From contig NZ_JAQTIC010000001.1 in the NCBI RefSeq assembly GCF_029433445.1, positions 248,001 to 312,000 of the forward strand: 64,000 bases of DNA, given 5' to 3'. This document shows, piece by piece, positions 9,207-17,830 of this stretch. The translations under genes and the position numbers were made by a program. Positions within the stretch are counted from its first letter, which is position 1. Each line of letters starts with the position of its first letter. Under the pieces are notes generated by a model. The model was not told the origin of the DNA. It made no database searches and saw nothing but the letters and a program-made list of their open reading frames with translations. This DNA is from Lactobacillus sp. ESL0701. GTDB lineage: Bacteria; Bacillota; Bacilli; Lactobacillales; Lactobacillaceae.

Positions 9207-10496
9207 TTAAAGATAATTCAGGTCTAATCTGGTTAAATCGGCAAGTGTCTCACGTTTAACAACTAATTTGGCATGTCCGTTTTCGGCGAAAACAACCGCG
9301 GGGCGACCGACACGGTTGTAGTTGGAAGCCATTGAGTAGCCATAAGCTCCTGTTGCCAAAATTGCTAAAATATCACCGGGCGCGCTTAAAGGCAGTTTTT
9401 GGTCTTTTACTAAAATGTCGCCGGATTCACAATAGCGACCGGCAATTGTCACGGTTTCAACTGGACTTGCCTGAGGATCAGCGGCTAAGACCGCCTGATA
9501 TTCAGCCTGGTAAAGGGCAGGACGGATATTGTCGCCCATGCCGCCATCAACGCTAACGTAAGTGCGAATGCCAGGAATATTTTTGCGGGCGCCAATTGTA
9601 TAGAGGCTATAACCAGCTTCACCAACAATGGAGCGTCCGGGTTCAATCCAGACTTCTGGCAGGGTTAAATTAGTCTGAGCAATTTCTTTTTTTAGCGTTT
9701 GGATCATATTGCGAACAAATTCTTGTGGCGCTAATGGCTGATCTTGATTGGTGTATTTGATGCCAAAACCGCCGCCAAAATTTAAAACTTGCGGCTGATA
9801 ATGGTATTTTTCCTGCCAATCTGCTGCAAGCTGCACCATTTTTTGAACTAGGGCGGTAAAGCCTGCGATTGCCATAATCTGGGAACCGATATGGGCGTGA
9901 TAACCGCGTAAGTTCAGTTTAGGATTTTGTAATACCTGCTTCAGTGCTTGTTCTGCTTGACCTGACTGGACATCAAAACCGAATTTGCTGTCAACTTGAC
10001 CGGTTTGAATATAGCGGTGGGTGTGGGCTGAAATACCGGGCGCGATTCTAAGCATGATATTGACCGGCTGCTTTTGCTCAGGCAGCAGCTTGTTTAATAA
10101 TTCCAATTCGTAAAAATTATCAACGATAATTGTGCCCACATGATTGTCAAGAGCTAACTGCAATTCCGCAAGCGACTTGTTGTTGCCGTGAAAGCTGACG
10201 TTCGCCATTGGGAAATTAGCCTGAACAGCGGTCATTAATTCGCCTGCTGAGACAACGTCTAAATGACCATCTTCTTGGTCGATAACTTGGTCGATTGCCC
10301 TAATGGCAAAGGCTTTACTGGCATAGCTAATCGCGTATTTAATGCCGGTTTCTTTGAATGCTTTATGAAATTGTCGTAATTGCTGCCTAATTAGGCTGAT
10401 ATCGTAAACGTACAGCGGTGTACCAAAATCATTAGCGAGATCGAGTGCATCGCAACCACCAATTGATAAATGTCCTTGTGAGTTATCGGTAACCAA
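9207..10496 (-). CDS. lysA: Diaminopimelate decarboxylase
   Basis: Decarboxylates meso-DAP to lysine with PLP. The PLP lysine is in YAISYASKAFA, the phosphate loop GGGFGIKY is present, and the acidic C-terminal partner site carries CESGD and GAYGYSM. The frame opens at a TTG (10523) that lies in the T-run of the riboswitch terminator. A second TTG at 10496 has GGAGGA 6 bases upstream and is the credible start (429 aa). It is first in the operon and directly controlled by the lysine riboswitch. Confidence 0.95.
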   Translation of the reverse strand: MVTDNSQGHLSIGGCDALDLANDFGTPLYVYDISLIRQQLRQFHKAFKETGIKYAISYASKAFAIRAIDQVIDQEDGHLDVVSAGELMTAVQANFPMANVSFHGNNKSLAELQLALDNHVGTIIVDNFYELELLNKLLPEQKQPVNIMLRIAPGISAHTHRYIQTGQVDSKFGFDVQSGQAEQALKQVLQNPKLNLRGYHAHIGSQIMAIAGFTALVQKMVQLAADWQEKYHYQPQVLNFGGGFGIKYTNQDQPLAPQEFVRNMIQTLKKEIAQTNLTLPEVWIEPGRSIVGEAGYSLYTIGARKNIPGIRTYVSVDGGMGDNIRPALYQAEYQAVLAADPQASPVETVTIAGRYCESGDILVKDQKLPLSAPGDILAILATGAYGYSMASNYNRVGRPAVVFAENGHAKLVVKRETLADLTRLDLNYL

Positions 10497-10521
10497 GTTG
10501 ATTCCTCCAAAATTAGCTAAC

Positions 10522-10559
10522 AAAAAAGGTTCTTTTGTTTGCGCTGAAACAAAAGAACC
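10522..10559 (-). terminator. Riboswitch-controlled terminator of the lysine operon
   Basis: On the minus strand, GGTTCTTTTGTTT pairs with AAACAAAAGAACC over a short loop and is followed by six or more T. It sits between the L-box aptamer and lysA, so it is the expression platform. Confidence 0.9.
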
Positions 10560-10575
10560 GAATTAATATCTGGTA

Positions 10576-10760
10576 TCAAATTGTCGGAAGCGCTCCGTAG
10601 TTTTTCTACGACAGTCCATGACTTGTTTAGCCATGACCCAGCTGTTAATTCCTGCTTGCGAATTAATGCTTCGGCAGCTTCCCCTTTTAATTAGCTTCAT
10701 AGTTTTAGCAAAACTCGACTAATTTACTAATGGTCACTGCAACCTCTTCGATTGCATAAA
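10576..10760 (-). promoter_or_regulatory. Lysine riboswitch (L-box)
   Basis: Read on the minus strand, the leader holds the L-box core: AAGAGGTTGCAG at the 5' end, the conserved AAAAGGGGAAGCTGCCGAAGC block in the middle (10671-10691), and a closing segment CTACGGAGCGCTTCCGAC at the 3' end that pairs back to ATCGAAG. Known L-boxes bind lysine and favour the terminator when lysine is high. It precedes a strong intrinsic terminator and lysA. I identified it by remembered consensus, without a covariance search. Confidence 0.92.
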
Positions 10761-10761
10761 T

Positions 10762-10788
10762 ATTATATTTTTTTGAGAATAATGTCAA
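10762..10788 (-). promoter_or_regulatory. Promoter of the lysine operon
   Basis: Minus strand TTGACA (10788-10783) and TATAAT (10767-10762), with a spacer of 15 bases, a little short. It lies immediately upstream of the L-box. Confidence 0.7.
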
Positions 10789-10840
10789 TGATTTTAATTT
10801 AAAAAAACAAAATTATTTACACGGAGAAAAAATATTTTAC

Positions 10841-10868
10841 TTGCAGATAAAAAAATAAATGCTAGAAT
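10841..10868 (+). promoter_or_regulatory. Promoter of lysC-dapF
   Basis: TTGCAG (10841-10846), 16-base spacer, TAGAAT (10863-10868), about 60 bases before the lysC ATG. The leader is too short for an L-box, so this unit appears to escape riboswitch control. Confidence 0.6.
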
Positions 10869-10927
10869 TGCACCTAAACTCGCGAAAATACAAACTGGAT
10901 TTTTTTACAAAAAGGATTTGACCCAAA

Positions 10928-12301
10928 ATGAAAGTAGTTAAGTTTGGTGGCAGCTCACTAGCAGATGGTCCACATTTTGAAAAAATTATTAAAATTATTA
11001 CAACTGATCCAGAGCGCAAAGTCATCGTTACATCAGCTCCTGGCAAGCAGGATAAAACTGATTATAAAATAACGGATTTATTAATAGATTATGCACACAG
11101 AACCTTAGCTAATCAAAGTTTATCTGCTATTCAAGAGCAAATTTGGCAGCGTTATGAAGAAATCGGCAGTTATTTTTCTGTGCCAAGCGAAAAAATGGCA
11201 GTACTAAAGCAAACCCTGTTCAATTTACCAAAAAAAGAATATAAAAATAATAATTATTTATTAGCAGCTTTTAAGGCACATGGTGAGATATTAAATGCAC
11301 ACTTATTAGCAATAATTTTGCAGCAATTAAACTTAAATGCTCATTTTGCTAGTAGCGGCGAATTAGGCATTGAAGTGACAGCTAATCCACAGGATGCCAT
11401 GATTGTGCCAAAAACTTATGACAATTTAGCTAAATATCATCTGCCGAGTGGTTATTTGGTTGTGCCAGGCTTTTATGGCTTAACAAAAAAGGGACAAATC
11501 GCCACCTTTTCGCGTGGGGGTTCGGATATTACAGGTGCTGTTTTAGCTCGCGGCTTTCATGCTAGGGTTTATGAGAACTTTACAGATGTTGATGCGATTT
11601 ATTCGGCTAACCCTGCAATTGTCACGCATCCAAAAGCAATCAGCAAAATGACTTATCGGGAAATGCGGGAGTTATCTTATGCTGGGTTTTCAGTTTTTCA
11701 CGATGAGGCAATTTTGCCAGCGATAGCTGGTAATGTACCAATTAATGTGAAAAATACCAACCATCCTAATCTTAAAGGGACAATGATTGTTCCGGCAAAG
11801 GACTTTCATGCTGTGAACGTAATTACGGGTGTCGCAACCGCGACACACTTCTCAGCACTTTACTTACACCGCTATCTGTTAAATAAAGAGGTCGGGTTTA
11901 CTTTGAAACTGCTGCAAATTTTTTATAAGTACCATATTTCGTACGAACATATGCCATCAGGGATTGATGACTTGACCGTGATTTTCGATGATCGCCAGTT
12001 TACTGCTGGAATTCGTGAAAAGATGTGCCAAGAAATACGGACACAGTTGCAGCCCGACAGCTTAGAGTGGATTGATGATTATGCCATCATCATGGTGGTT
12101 GGCGAAGGCATGCGCAATAAAGTTGGCGTGATGGCTAAAATTATTGAGCCTTTGGCAGCCCAGAACATTGGCGTTCATATGATTAATCAGGGCGCGTCAC
12201 GGATTTCAATTATGCTAGGAACTAAACGTAAGGATGCGCCAGAAGCTGTTAGACAAATCTATAACAATTTTTTCATGCAAGGAGCAGAAACAAATGATTA
12301 A
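10928..12301 (+). CDS. lysC: Aspartate kinase
   Basis: Phosphorylates aspartate, the first step towards lysine, threonine and methionine. The kinase motif KFGGSSLAD is at residues 5-13, followed by the amino-acid kinase domain with FSRGGSDITGA and FTDVDAIYSANP. Two ACT-type segments occupy the last 150 residues (KVGVMAKIIEPLAAQNIGVH and around), the likely feedback site. 457 aa is the long, single-polypeptide type. It is divergent from the riboswitch operon. The stop overlaps the dapF start by 8 bases. Confidence 0.94.
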   Translation: MKVVKFGGSSLADGPHFEKIIKIITTDPERKVIVTSAPGKQDKTDYKITDLLIDYAHRTLANQSLSAIQEQIWQRYEEIGSYFSVPSEKMAVLKQTLFNLPKKEYKNNNYLLAAFKAHGEILNAHLLAIILQQLNLNAHFASSGELGIEVTANPQDAMIVPKTYDNLAKYHLPSGYLVVPGFYGLTKKGQIATFSRGGSDITGAVLARGFHARVYENFTDVDAIYSANPAIVTHPKAISKMTYREMRELSYAGFSVFHDEAILPAIAGNVPINVKNTNHPNLKGTMIVPAKDFHAVNVITGVATATHFSALYLHRYLLNKEVGFTLKLLQIFYKYHISYEHMPSGIDDLTVIFDDRQFTAGIREKMCQEIRTQLQPDSLEWIDDYAIIMVVGEGMRNKVGVMAKIIEPLAAQNIGVHMINQGASRISIMLGTKRKDAPEAVRQIYNNFFMQGAETND

Positions 12302-13283
12302 TATAGAAAAAGTTCATGGCTCACAAAACAGCTTCTTTTTGCTGGACCAAACTAAATTAGTTAAGCCGCTGACAACAACGGAGTTACAGAATTTGGTGAT
12401 TAAGTTGACGGATAGTAAAACCGGGCTACTTGGCGGCAGTGATGGCTTGTTAGTGGTTGAACCTGCAACTGCTCCAGCAGCTATTGCGCAAATGCGCATT
12501 TTTAACAAGGATGGTTCACAAGCATTGATGTGTGGCAACGGTTTGCGCACGGTTGCGCGGTATTTAGCTGGTAAACTTCATCAGCGTGAGTTTTTGGTGC
12601 AGACCGCTGCCGCCAATTTACGGGTGCAGCAATATCCTGATTTGGCTCCTGGCGTGCCGGCTTTTAGTGTTGAAATTGCGCCGGTTTCATTTACGGCAAA
12701 TGATGTCGGCTGGCATAATTTGCCGTTCACTAAAATTATTAATCAGCCAATTCCGGCTTTTTCTGCTAATTTAAAATTTACGGCACTAGCAGTACCTAAT
12801 CCACACTTAATTAGTTTTGTGGCGGATATTCATGAAAGTCATGAAATTTTAGGGCAGTTGGGGCAGGAACTAAATCAGCCCAATCAGTATTTTCCAGGTG
12901 GGGTAAATGTTAGTTTTGCGCAAATTTTAGCTCCTAACAAATTATTTGTGGAAACATATGAGCGCGGCGTCGGCTTTACTAACGCCTGTGGAACGGGAAT
13001 GTCAGCGACCAGTTTGGCTGGTCATTTAGCTTATCCAGAGCAGATAGCTGCCGATGAATTGCTAACGGTTTATAATCTGGGCGGTTTAGTGAAGACAAAA
13101 ATTCATTCAAGAGTTAATGGCTATTGGATTGAACTAATTGGTAATGCGACGGTTACCCACCAGATATACCTTCCAGAAAAATGCTTGCATGAAGCAGAAT
13201 TTGAACAGCAACAGGTTAGTTTAGTTGAAACTGATGAACAGGACGCATATTTAAAATTTGTGTCTACTTTCAAAAATAGCTAA
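12294..13283 (+). CDS. dapF: Diaminopimelate epimerase
   Basis: Interconverts L,L- and meso-DAP. The two catalytic cysteines are in LMCGNGLRTVARY and FTNACGTGMSAT. The frame is open 20 codons further upstream inside lysC, but the ATG at 12294 has AAGGAG 10 bases before it and gives MINIEKVHGSQNSFFL, the normal DapF N-terminus (329 aa). It is coupled to lysC by an 8-base overlap. Because meso-DAP also feeds the cell wall, keeping dapF away from the lysine riboswitch may be deliberate. Confidence 0.95.
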   Translation: MINIEKVHGSQNSFFLLDQTKLVKPLTTTELQNLVIKLTDSKTGLLGGSDGLLVVEPATAPAAIAQMRIFNKDGSQALMCGNGLRTVARYLAGKLHQREFLVQTAAANLRVQQYPDLAPGVPAFSVEIAPVSFTANDVGWHNLPFTKIINQPIPAFSANLKFTALAVPNPHLISFVADIHESHEILGQLGQELNQPNQYFPGGVNVSFAQILAPNKLFVETYERGVGFTNACGTGMSATSLAGHLAYPEQIAADELLTVYNLGGLVKTKIHSRVNGYWIELIGNATVTHQIYLPEKCLHEAEFEQQQVSLVETDEQDAYLKFVSTFKNS

Positions 13284-13706
13284 AAAATTTGTTAGAACTT
13301 GAAGAATTCTGGCAAACCTTTTTGAGCAAATAAAAATACCCAATTACAATTGAATTTATAATTAGGTATTACCAGTTGGATAAGATATTTAATAAAAGCT
13401 TTTTGAAAGAAAATATGCTAGGCTAACAGCCTAGCATGTTTTCTGTAAGTGATTTAATGAATAGAGCATATATTTGCTCAATCCTGCTAGGTGTTTAATC
13501 TAGCAGGTAATTAAATCTATTATTATTAGTATATTCACCTTAAAAATAGTATATTTAGTATTACTACTTTGTCTTCTGTAATTAATTAAAGCATAATTTA
13601 TTGTGACATTCAATACTGAATTATAAAAATACTAATTATTATGCAATGGCGCAATGACAATCAATATTTTTCGTGATACTACAAACAGTTAACGGCGGTC
13701 AGCTTT
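13284..13706. other. Hairpin-rich intergenic stretch
   Basis: No gene is seen. Four inverted repeats follow one another: 13335-13370 (AATACC/GGTATT with AATTA arms), 13415-13437 (perfect 10-base arms ATGCTAGGCT, 3-base loop), 13464-13479 (GAGCA/TGCTC) and 13483-13507 (CCTGCTAG/CTAGCAGG). The second and fourth share the core GCTAGG. One could end lysC-dapF transcription, but T-runs are poor. The rest is AT-rich and featureless. Confidence 0.6.
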
Positions 13707-13775
13707 TTGTTCGAGCTAAAAGTGCGACTTTATTATATACTAGAACGAGTTGTTTTAGTTCGAAAGGGATGGACG

Positions 13776-15320
13776 ATGAGTTTACTAACGGTTAAAAATC
13801 TTGGACAAAGTTTTGTGGATAAAACCTTGTACGAGGATGCGAATTTTGTCCTTAATAAAGAGGACCACATGGGGGTCACGGGACAAAATGGGGTTGGTAA
13901 ATCAACCTTAATTAAGATTTTAACGGGCGAGATGTTACCAGATGAAGGTCAGGTTAAGTGGCAAAACAAAGTTGATGTTGGCTACCTTGACCAGTATGCC
14001 AAATTAACGCCCGGGGAAACAATCCGTGGCTTTTTGCGCACTGCATTTGCCGCGCTATATCAAAAAGAAGACGAATTAAACGGACTTTATGCTAAATATG
14101 CTGAAAATGGCAATGATGAGTTATTAGAAAAGGCTGGTAAAGTTCAAACTTACTTAGAAGAAAATAATTTTTACGGAATTGATACCGAGATTGAACGTGT
14201 TGCGTCGGGTTTGGGACTGGCAGAACTAGGTTACGATCATGATGTGGCGCAACTTTCTGGTGGTCAGCGTTCCAAAATTATTTTGGCCAAATTATTACTG
14301 CAAAATCCGGATGTCTTATTGCTTGATGAGCCAACTAACTATCTTGATGTGTCACACATTGATTGGTTAGTCGACTACTTGAATGACTTCATGGGCGCGT
14401 TTATTGTGGTCAGCCATGATTATGACTTTTTGGGGCGGATTACCAACTGTATTATTGATGTTGATGTCGGCACAATTACACGTTATACGGGAACTTTGAA
14501 GCAAGCGATGCGACAAAAAGAAGCTAACCGTGAGACCTATCTCAAGGCTTATGCTAACCAGCAGCGTAAAATTGCCAAAACAGAAGCCTATATCCGTAAA
14601 AATAAAGCGGGAACGCGTTCTAAGAGTGCCAAATCACGTGAACGGCAGTTAGCTCACATGGATGTTTTAACACCACCGAAATCTAACCGACGTGCGCGAT
14701 TTGAATTTCCTTATGTAGCAACAGCATCTAACTTGCTATTGCAGACGCAAGACTTGGTAATTGGTTATGACCACGCGTTAGTTAAAGAAGCATTTAACTT
14801 TTCTGTTGGCGGCAATGAAAAGGTGGCAATTACTGGTTTTAACGGAATTGGAAAGTCGACCTTGCTGAAAACCTTGTTAGGACAATTAAAGCCAATTTTT
14901 GGTGATTTTGAATTGTCAACGACGGCAAAATTAGCTTATTTTAAGCAGGATTTAACGTGGCCGAATAATAATATGACGCCGCTGCAATATTTGCAGGAAG
15001 AATTTGAACGGCAGAAGCCGAAAGAATTGCGCGGTGCTTTAGCACGCATGGGTGTGACAGCACAACAGGCAATGAGCCCGTTAAAGAAGTTATCCGGTGG
15101 TGAGCAGGAAAAAGTTAAGCTGGCGAAGATGCAGTTTGAGCCAGCTAACTTGCTTTTCTTAGATGAGCCAACCAACCACTTGGATCGTGATACCAAAGAT
15201 GCGTTGCGCAAGGCAATTGTTAATTTCCCTGGTGGGGTAGTTATCGTTAGCCACGAGCGCGACTTCTTCGAAGGCAACTGGGTAGATAAGACAATTGACA
15301 TTGAAACGATGAATAAATAG
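13776..15320 (+). CDS. ABC-F family ATPase (ribosome-associated type)
   Basis: Two ABC domains in one soluble chain and no membrane segment. Walker A GQNGVGKST and GFNGIGKST; signatures LSGGQRSK and LSGGEQEK; Walker B LLLDEPTNYLD and LFLDEPTNHLD. A basic coiled linker (about residues 235-310) joins the domains. Such proteins act on the translating ribosome in factor-like or antibiotic-protecting roles. I chose the ATG at 13776, with AAAGGGA 7 bases upstream, over the more distal start at 13707 (514 aa). TATACT upstream near 13736 may be a -10. It resembles YbiT/YkpA-type housekeeping members more than resistance proteins, but that is an impression. Confidence 0.92.
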   Translation: MSLLTVKNLGQSFVDKTLYEDANFVLNKEDHMGVTGQNGVGKSTLIKILTGEMLPDEGQVKWQNKVDVGYLDQYAKLTPGETIRGFLRTAFAALYQKEDELNGLYAKYAENGNDELLEKAGKVQTYLEENNFYGIDTEIERVASGLGLAELGYDHDVAQLSGGQRSKIILAKLLLQNPDVLLLDEPTNYLDVSHIDWLVDYLNDFMGAFIVVSHDYDFLGRITNCIIDVDVGTITRYTGTLKQAMRQKEANRETYLKAYANQQRKIAKTEAYIRKNKAGTRSKSAKSRERQLAHMDVLTPPKSNRRARFEFPYVATASNLLLQTQDLVIGYDHALVKEAFNFSVGGNEKVAITGFNGIGKSTLLKTLLGQLKPIFGDFELSTTAKLAYFKQDLTWPNNNMTPLQYLQEEFERQKPKELRGALARMGVTAQQAMSPLKKLSGGEQEKVKLAKMQFEPANLLFLDEPTNHLDRDTKDALRKAIVNFPGGVVIVSHERDFFEGNWVDKTIDIETMNK

Positions 15321-15323
15321 ACG

Positions 15324-15350
15324 AAAGATCAGGTAAGCTGATCTTTTTTT
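15324..15350 (+). terminator. Terminator after ABC-F gene
   Basis: AAAGATCAG pairs with CTGATCTTT over a 5-base loop, followed by a T-run. Confidence 0.88.
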
Positions 15351-15361
15351 ATTAATCAAAA

Positions 15362-15392
15362 TTGACCTTCGGTCATTTTTGCGTAATAATAT
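15362..15392 (+). promoter_or_regulatory. Promoter and palindromic operator before tetR-like gene
   Basis: TTGACC (15362-15367) followed by TAATAA or TAATAT (15384-15392) is a plausible promoter. The perfect inverted repeat TGACC-TTC-GGTCA (15363-15375) overlaps the -35 box, which is where an autoregulating TetR repressor would bind. Confidence 0.6.
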
Positions 15393-15412
15393 TGTTAAAT
15401 TGAGGTGAAAAA

Positions 15413-16093
15413 ATGCCAAATATTCATACAACGCAGCAAAAGCAAGCTAAACGTGAATTAATTATGCAGGTAGCGATGCAGCTTTTTGCTAAACAAAGTT
15501 ATACCCAGATTACGATGAAACAAATTGCTGATACAGCAGGCGTAGCTAAGGGCACAATCTTTAACTATTTTGCGACCAAGGAAGACCTATTTATGAGTAT
15601 CCTGCTGGAAGATTATTGCAAGTTCTTTACTAAAATTATCGAACTGGTCAAGCAGCAGTCAGAAGTAACGCAATCAAACTTAATTGAATTAATGATTAGT
15701 TCCACGCGGGCTTTAATTAATAAACACGCGGAGCTAGTCAGGCTAAATGCGATTCGTGGTCCAGTCTTGGAAGGCAAAGCCAACATGGCGGAGACGATTA
15801 AGCGCCGTAATGAGCTGTATGCACTTAGCCATGAACTTGGGGAGTTATTGGCAGTGAAGAGCAAGCAGTTATTAACGCCGGGACAATTTAGTCATTTATT
15901 CATTATTCAAAGTGCAATTATCAGCGGCTTACTGAACATGTCTTCACTTGCTAGTTTTAATCATCAAGAAGTTGCCTTAACTTACCCGGACTTTGCGATT
16001 GATTTAGTGGGGGAAGCCGAAGCCCAGATGCGATATTACTTAACAGGATTTTTTAAGGAACAAACAGATAATGAAACAAGCACAAATTCGTAA
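15413..16093 (+). CDS. TetR family transcriptional regulator
   Basis: 226 aa. The N-terminal TetR helix-turn-helix spans residues 33-60 (ITMKQIADTAGVAKGTIFNY). The C-terminal ligand domain is all-helical and not assignable. AGGTG precedes the ATG. The stop lies 23 bases inside the following EF4-like gene, so the two form one unit. The TGACC/GGTCA palindrome in the promoter suggests autorepression. The inducer is unknown. Confidence 0.9.
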   Translation: MPNIHTTQQKQAKRELIMQVAMQLFAKQSYTQITMKQIADTAGVAKGTIFNYFATKEDLFMSILLEDYCKFFTKIIELVKQQSEVTQSNLIELMISSTRALINKHAELVRLNAIRGPVLEGKANMAETIKRRNELYALSHELGELLAVKSKQLLTPGQFSHLFIIQSAIISGLLNMSSLASFNHQEVALTYPDFAIDLVGEAEAQMRYYLTGFFKEQTDNETSTNS

Positions 16094-17819
16094 TTTTGCC
16101 ATTATTGCCCACATCGATCATGGTAAGTCGACATTGGCTGACCAAATTATGGCGTTAACCAAAACGGTCAGTGAACGTGAATTTAGTGACCAAATGCTGG
16201 ATGATATGGAAGTTGAACAAGAGCATGGTGTCACCGTTAAGGCAAGAACGGTGCGTAACTTTTACCAAGCACAAGACGGTCAGGAATATGAATACAATTT
16301 GATTGATACTCCCGGTCACGTGGATTTTAATTATGAAGTTGCTAAGAGTCTGGCAGCTACTGAAGGGGCACTGCTGTTAGTCGATGCCACCCAGGGGATT
16401 CAGGCACAAACAATTGCTAATTATCGCATTGCCAAGAAGAATAACTTGGCGTTAATTCCGGTGATTAACAAGGTGGATATTGCTTCAGCCGATGTTGCCC
16501 GCACGCAGCAGCAATTACTGGAGTTAGACAAGTCCTTTACGCCGGAGCAGACGCTATTGATTTCTGCTAAAACTGGTCAGGGAGTCCCCGAATTACTTGA
16601 AGCGATTAGAACGCAGATTCCTGCACCCCAAGGGGATAATCAGGCGCCACTTAAGGCATTGGTCTTTGATTCGGTCTATGATGCTTACCAAGGAGTAATT
16701 ATTGATGTGCGCCTGATTGACGGGCAATTATCGGCTGCAACTGACTTACAGTTAATGCAAGCGAAGGTGTCATTTCGCCCTAAAGACATTGGGGTATTGA
16801 CACCTAATATGCAAACTCAAAAAGGATTACAGGCTGGTGAAGTTGGTTATATTGTGACTGGCATCAAGGACCCGAAAAAAATTCGGGTTGGTGATACTAT
16901 TACCACTAAGATAGACCCGACTAAAGAGGCACTGCCAGGTTATGAACCGGCCAAACAGTTGGTTTTTGCTGGGATTTATCCTAAGAACAATGATTTTCCA
17001 GCATTAAAGCAGGCACTTAATAAATTGAGTTTAAATGACACGTCCTTTTCCTTTGTGGAGGAGCGTTCAGAAGCTTTAGGGCAGGGATTTCGCTGTGGCT
17101 TTTTAGGAACCTTTCATTTAGAAATTATTCGCGAACGCCTGCAGGATGAGTATGGTATTGATGTCTTGACAACGGCTCCGAACGTAACATACTTTGTCTA
17201 CTTAAAGAATGGTCAAGAGATGAAAATCAATAATCCGGCGCAGTATCCGGCTTTCGGCTTGATTGACCACGTAACAGAGCCATTTATCAAGGCTGAAATT
17301 ATGACGCCGAGTGCGACATTAAATGCCATTTTGAAATTAGTAGAGCAACATAAGGGGATGCTGCTTGACCTAGATAACGATGAAGCACAAATTTTGGTAA
17401 CAGTTAAGATGCCTTTGTCAGAAGTGGCATATCATTTCTTTTCTGAATTAAAGTCGGTGTCACATGGTTATGCCACGCTTAATACAGAGTTCTTGGACTA
17501 TGAGGATGCAGACCTAGTTAAAATTGAGGTGGATATTAACTATGCTCCAGTTGACTCACTTTCATTTGTTGTTCACCGTATGGACGCACCGCAAATGGCG
17601 CAAAAATTGGTCAAGGAATTGAAGTATACAGTGCCGCGGCGGCTTTATCCGACACCAGTTCAAGCAATTGTTGAGGGCAAAGCGATTGCCCGAGTTGATG
17701 TACCGCCGCTGCGTAAGAATGCGGCAGTTGACGGCAATCAGCGCAGTGTCTCTAAAAAGGCAGCTCAAGGCGAAGTTAAATTACCACAGGAAGTATTTAA
17801 TGTAATTTTGGAACTGTAA
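16071..17819 (+). CDS. LepA/EF4-like translational GTPase (probable paralogue)
   Basis: EF4 is a ribosome-binding GTPase that back-translocates or remodels ribosomes. Motifs: P-loop AHIDHGKST (residues 13-21), switch I T55, G3 DTPGH (79-83), G4 NKVD (133-136), G5 SAK near 165. LepA-type features such as FRCGFLGTFHLEII and PRRLYPTPVQAIVEGKAIARVDVPPLRKNA follow. It differs from housekeeping LepA: EHGVTVKA replaces the usual ERGITIK-type switch, and the tail after the KNA segment is short (QRSVSKKAAQGEVKLPQEVF). 582 aa against about 600. AAGGAA precedes the ATG. Being tucked behind a TetR gene is unlike the normal lepA setting, so I read it as a second, regulated copy. Confidence 0.88.
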   Translation: MKQAQIRNFAIIAHIDHGKSTLADQIMALTKTVSEREFSDQMLDDMEVEQEHGVTVKARTVRNFYQAQDGQEYEYNLIDTPGHVDFNYEVAKSLAATEGALLLVDATQGIQAQTIANYRIAKKNNLALIPVINKVDIASADVARTQQQLLELDKSFTPEQTLLISAKTGQGVPELLEAIRTQIPAPQGDNQAPLKALVFDSVYDAYQGVIIDVRLIDGQLSAATDLQLMQAKVSFRPKDIGVLTPNMQTQKGLQAGEVGYIVTGIKDPKKIRVGDTITTKIDPTKEALPGYEPAKQLVFAGIYPKNNDFPALKQALNKLSLNDTSFSFVEERSEALGQGFRCGFLGTFHLEIIRERLQDEYGIDVLTTAPNVTYFVYLKNGQEMKINNPAQYPAFGLIDHVTEPFIKAEIMTPSATLNAILKLVEQHKGMLLDLDNDEAQILVTVKMPLSEVAYHFFSELKSVSHGYATLNTEFLDYEDADLVKIEVDINYAPVDSLSFVVHRMDAPQMAQKLVKELKYTVPRRLYPTPVQAIVEGKAIARVDVPPLRKNAAVDGNQRSVSKKAAQGEVKLPQEVFNVILEL

Positions 17820-17830
17820 AAATTTGTCAG

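Noticed and set aside
10830-10927. A second L-box before lysC
   Set aside because: The leader after the promoter is about 55 bases, too short for the aptamer, and the core motif is missing.
13335-13507. CRISPR-like or insertion-sequence remnant
   Set aside because: The hairpins are of different sequence and spacing, with no regular repeat-spacer pattern and no transposase fragment.
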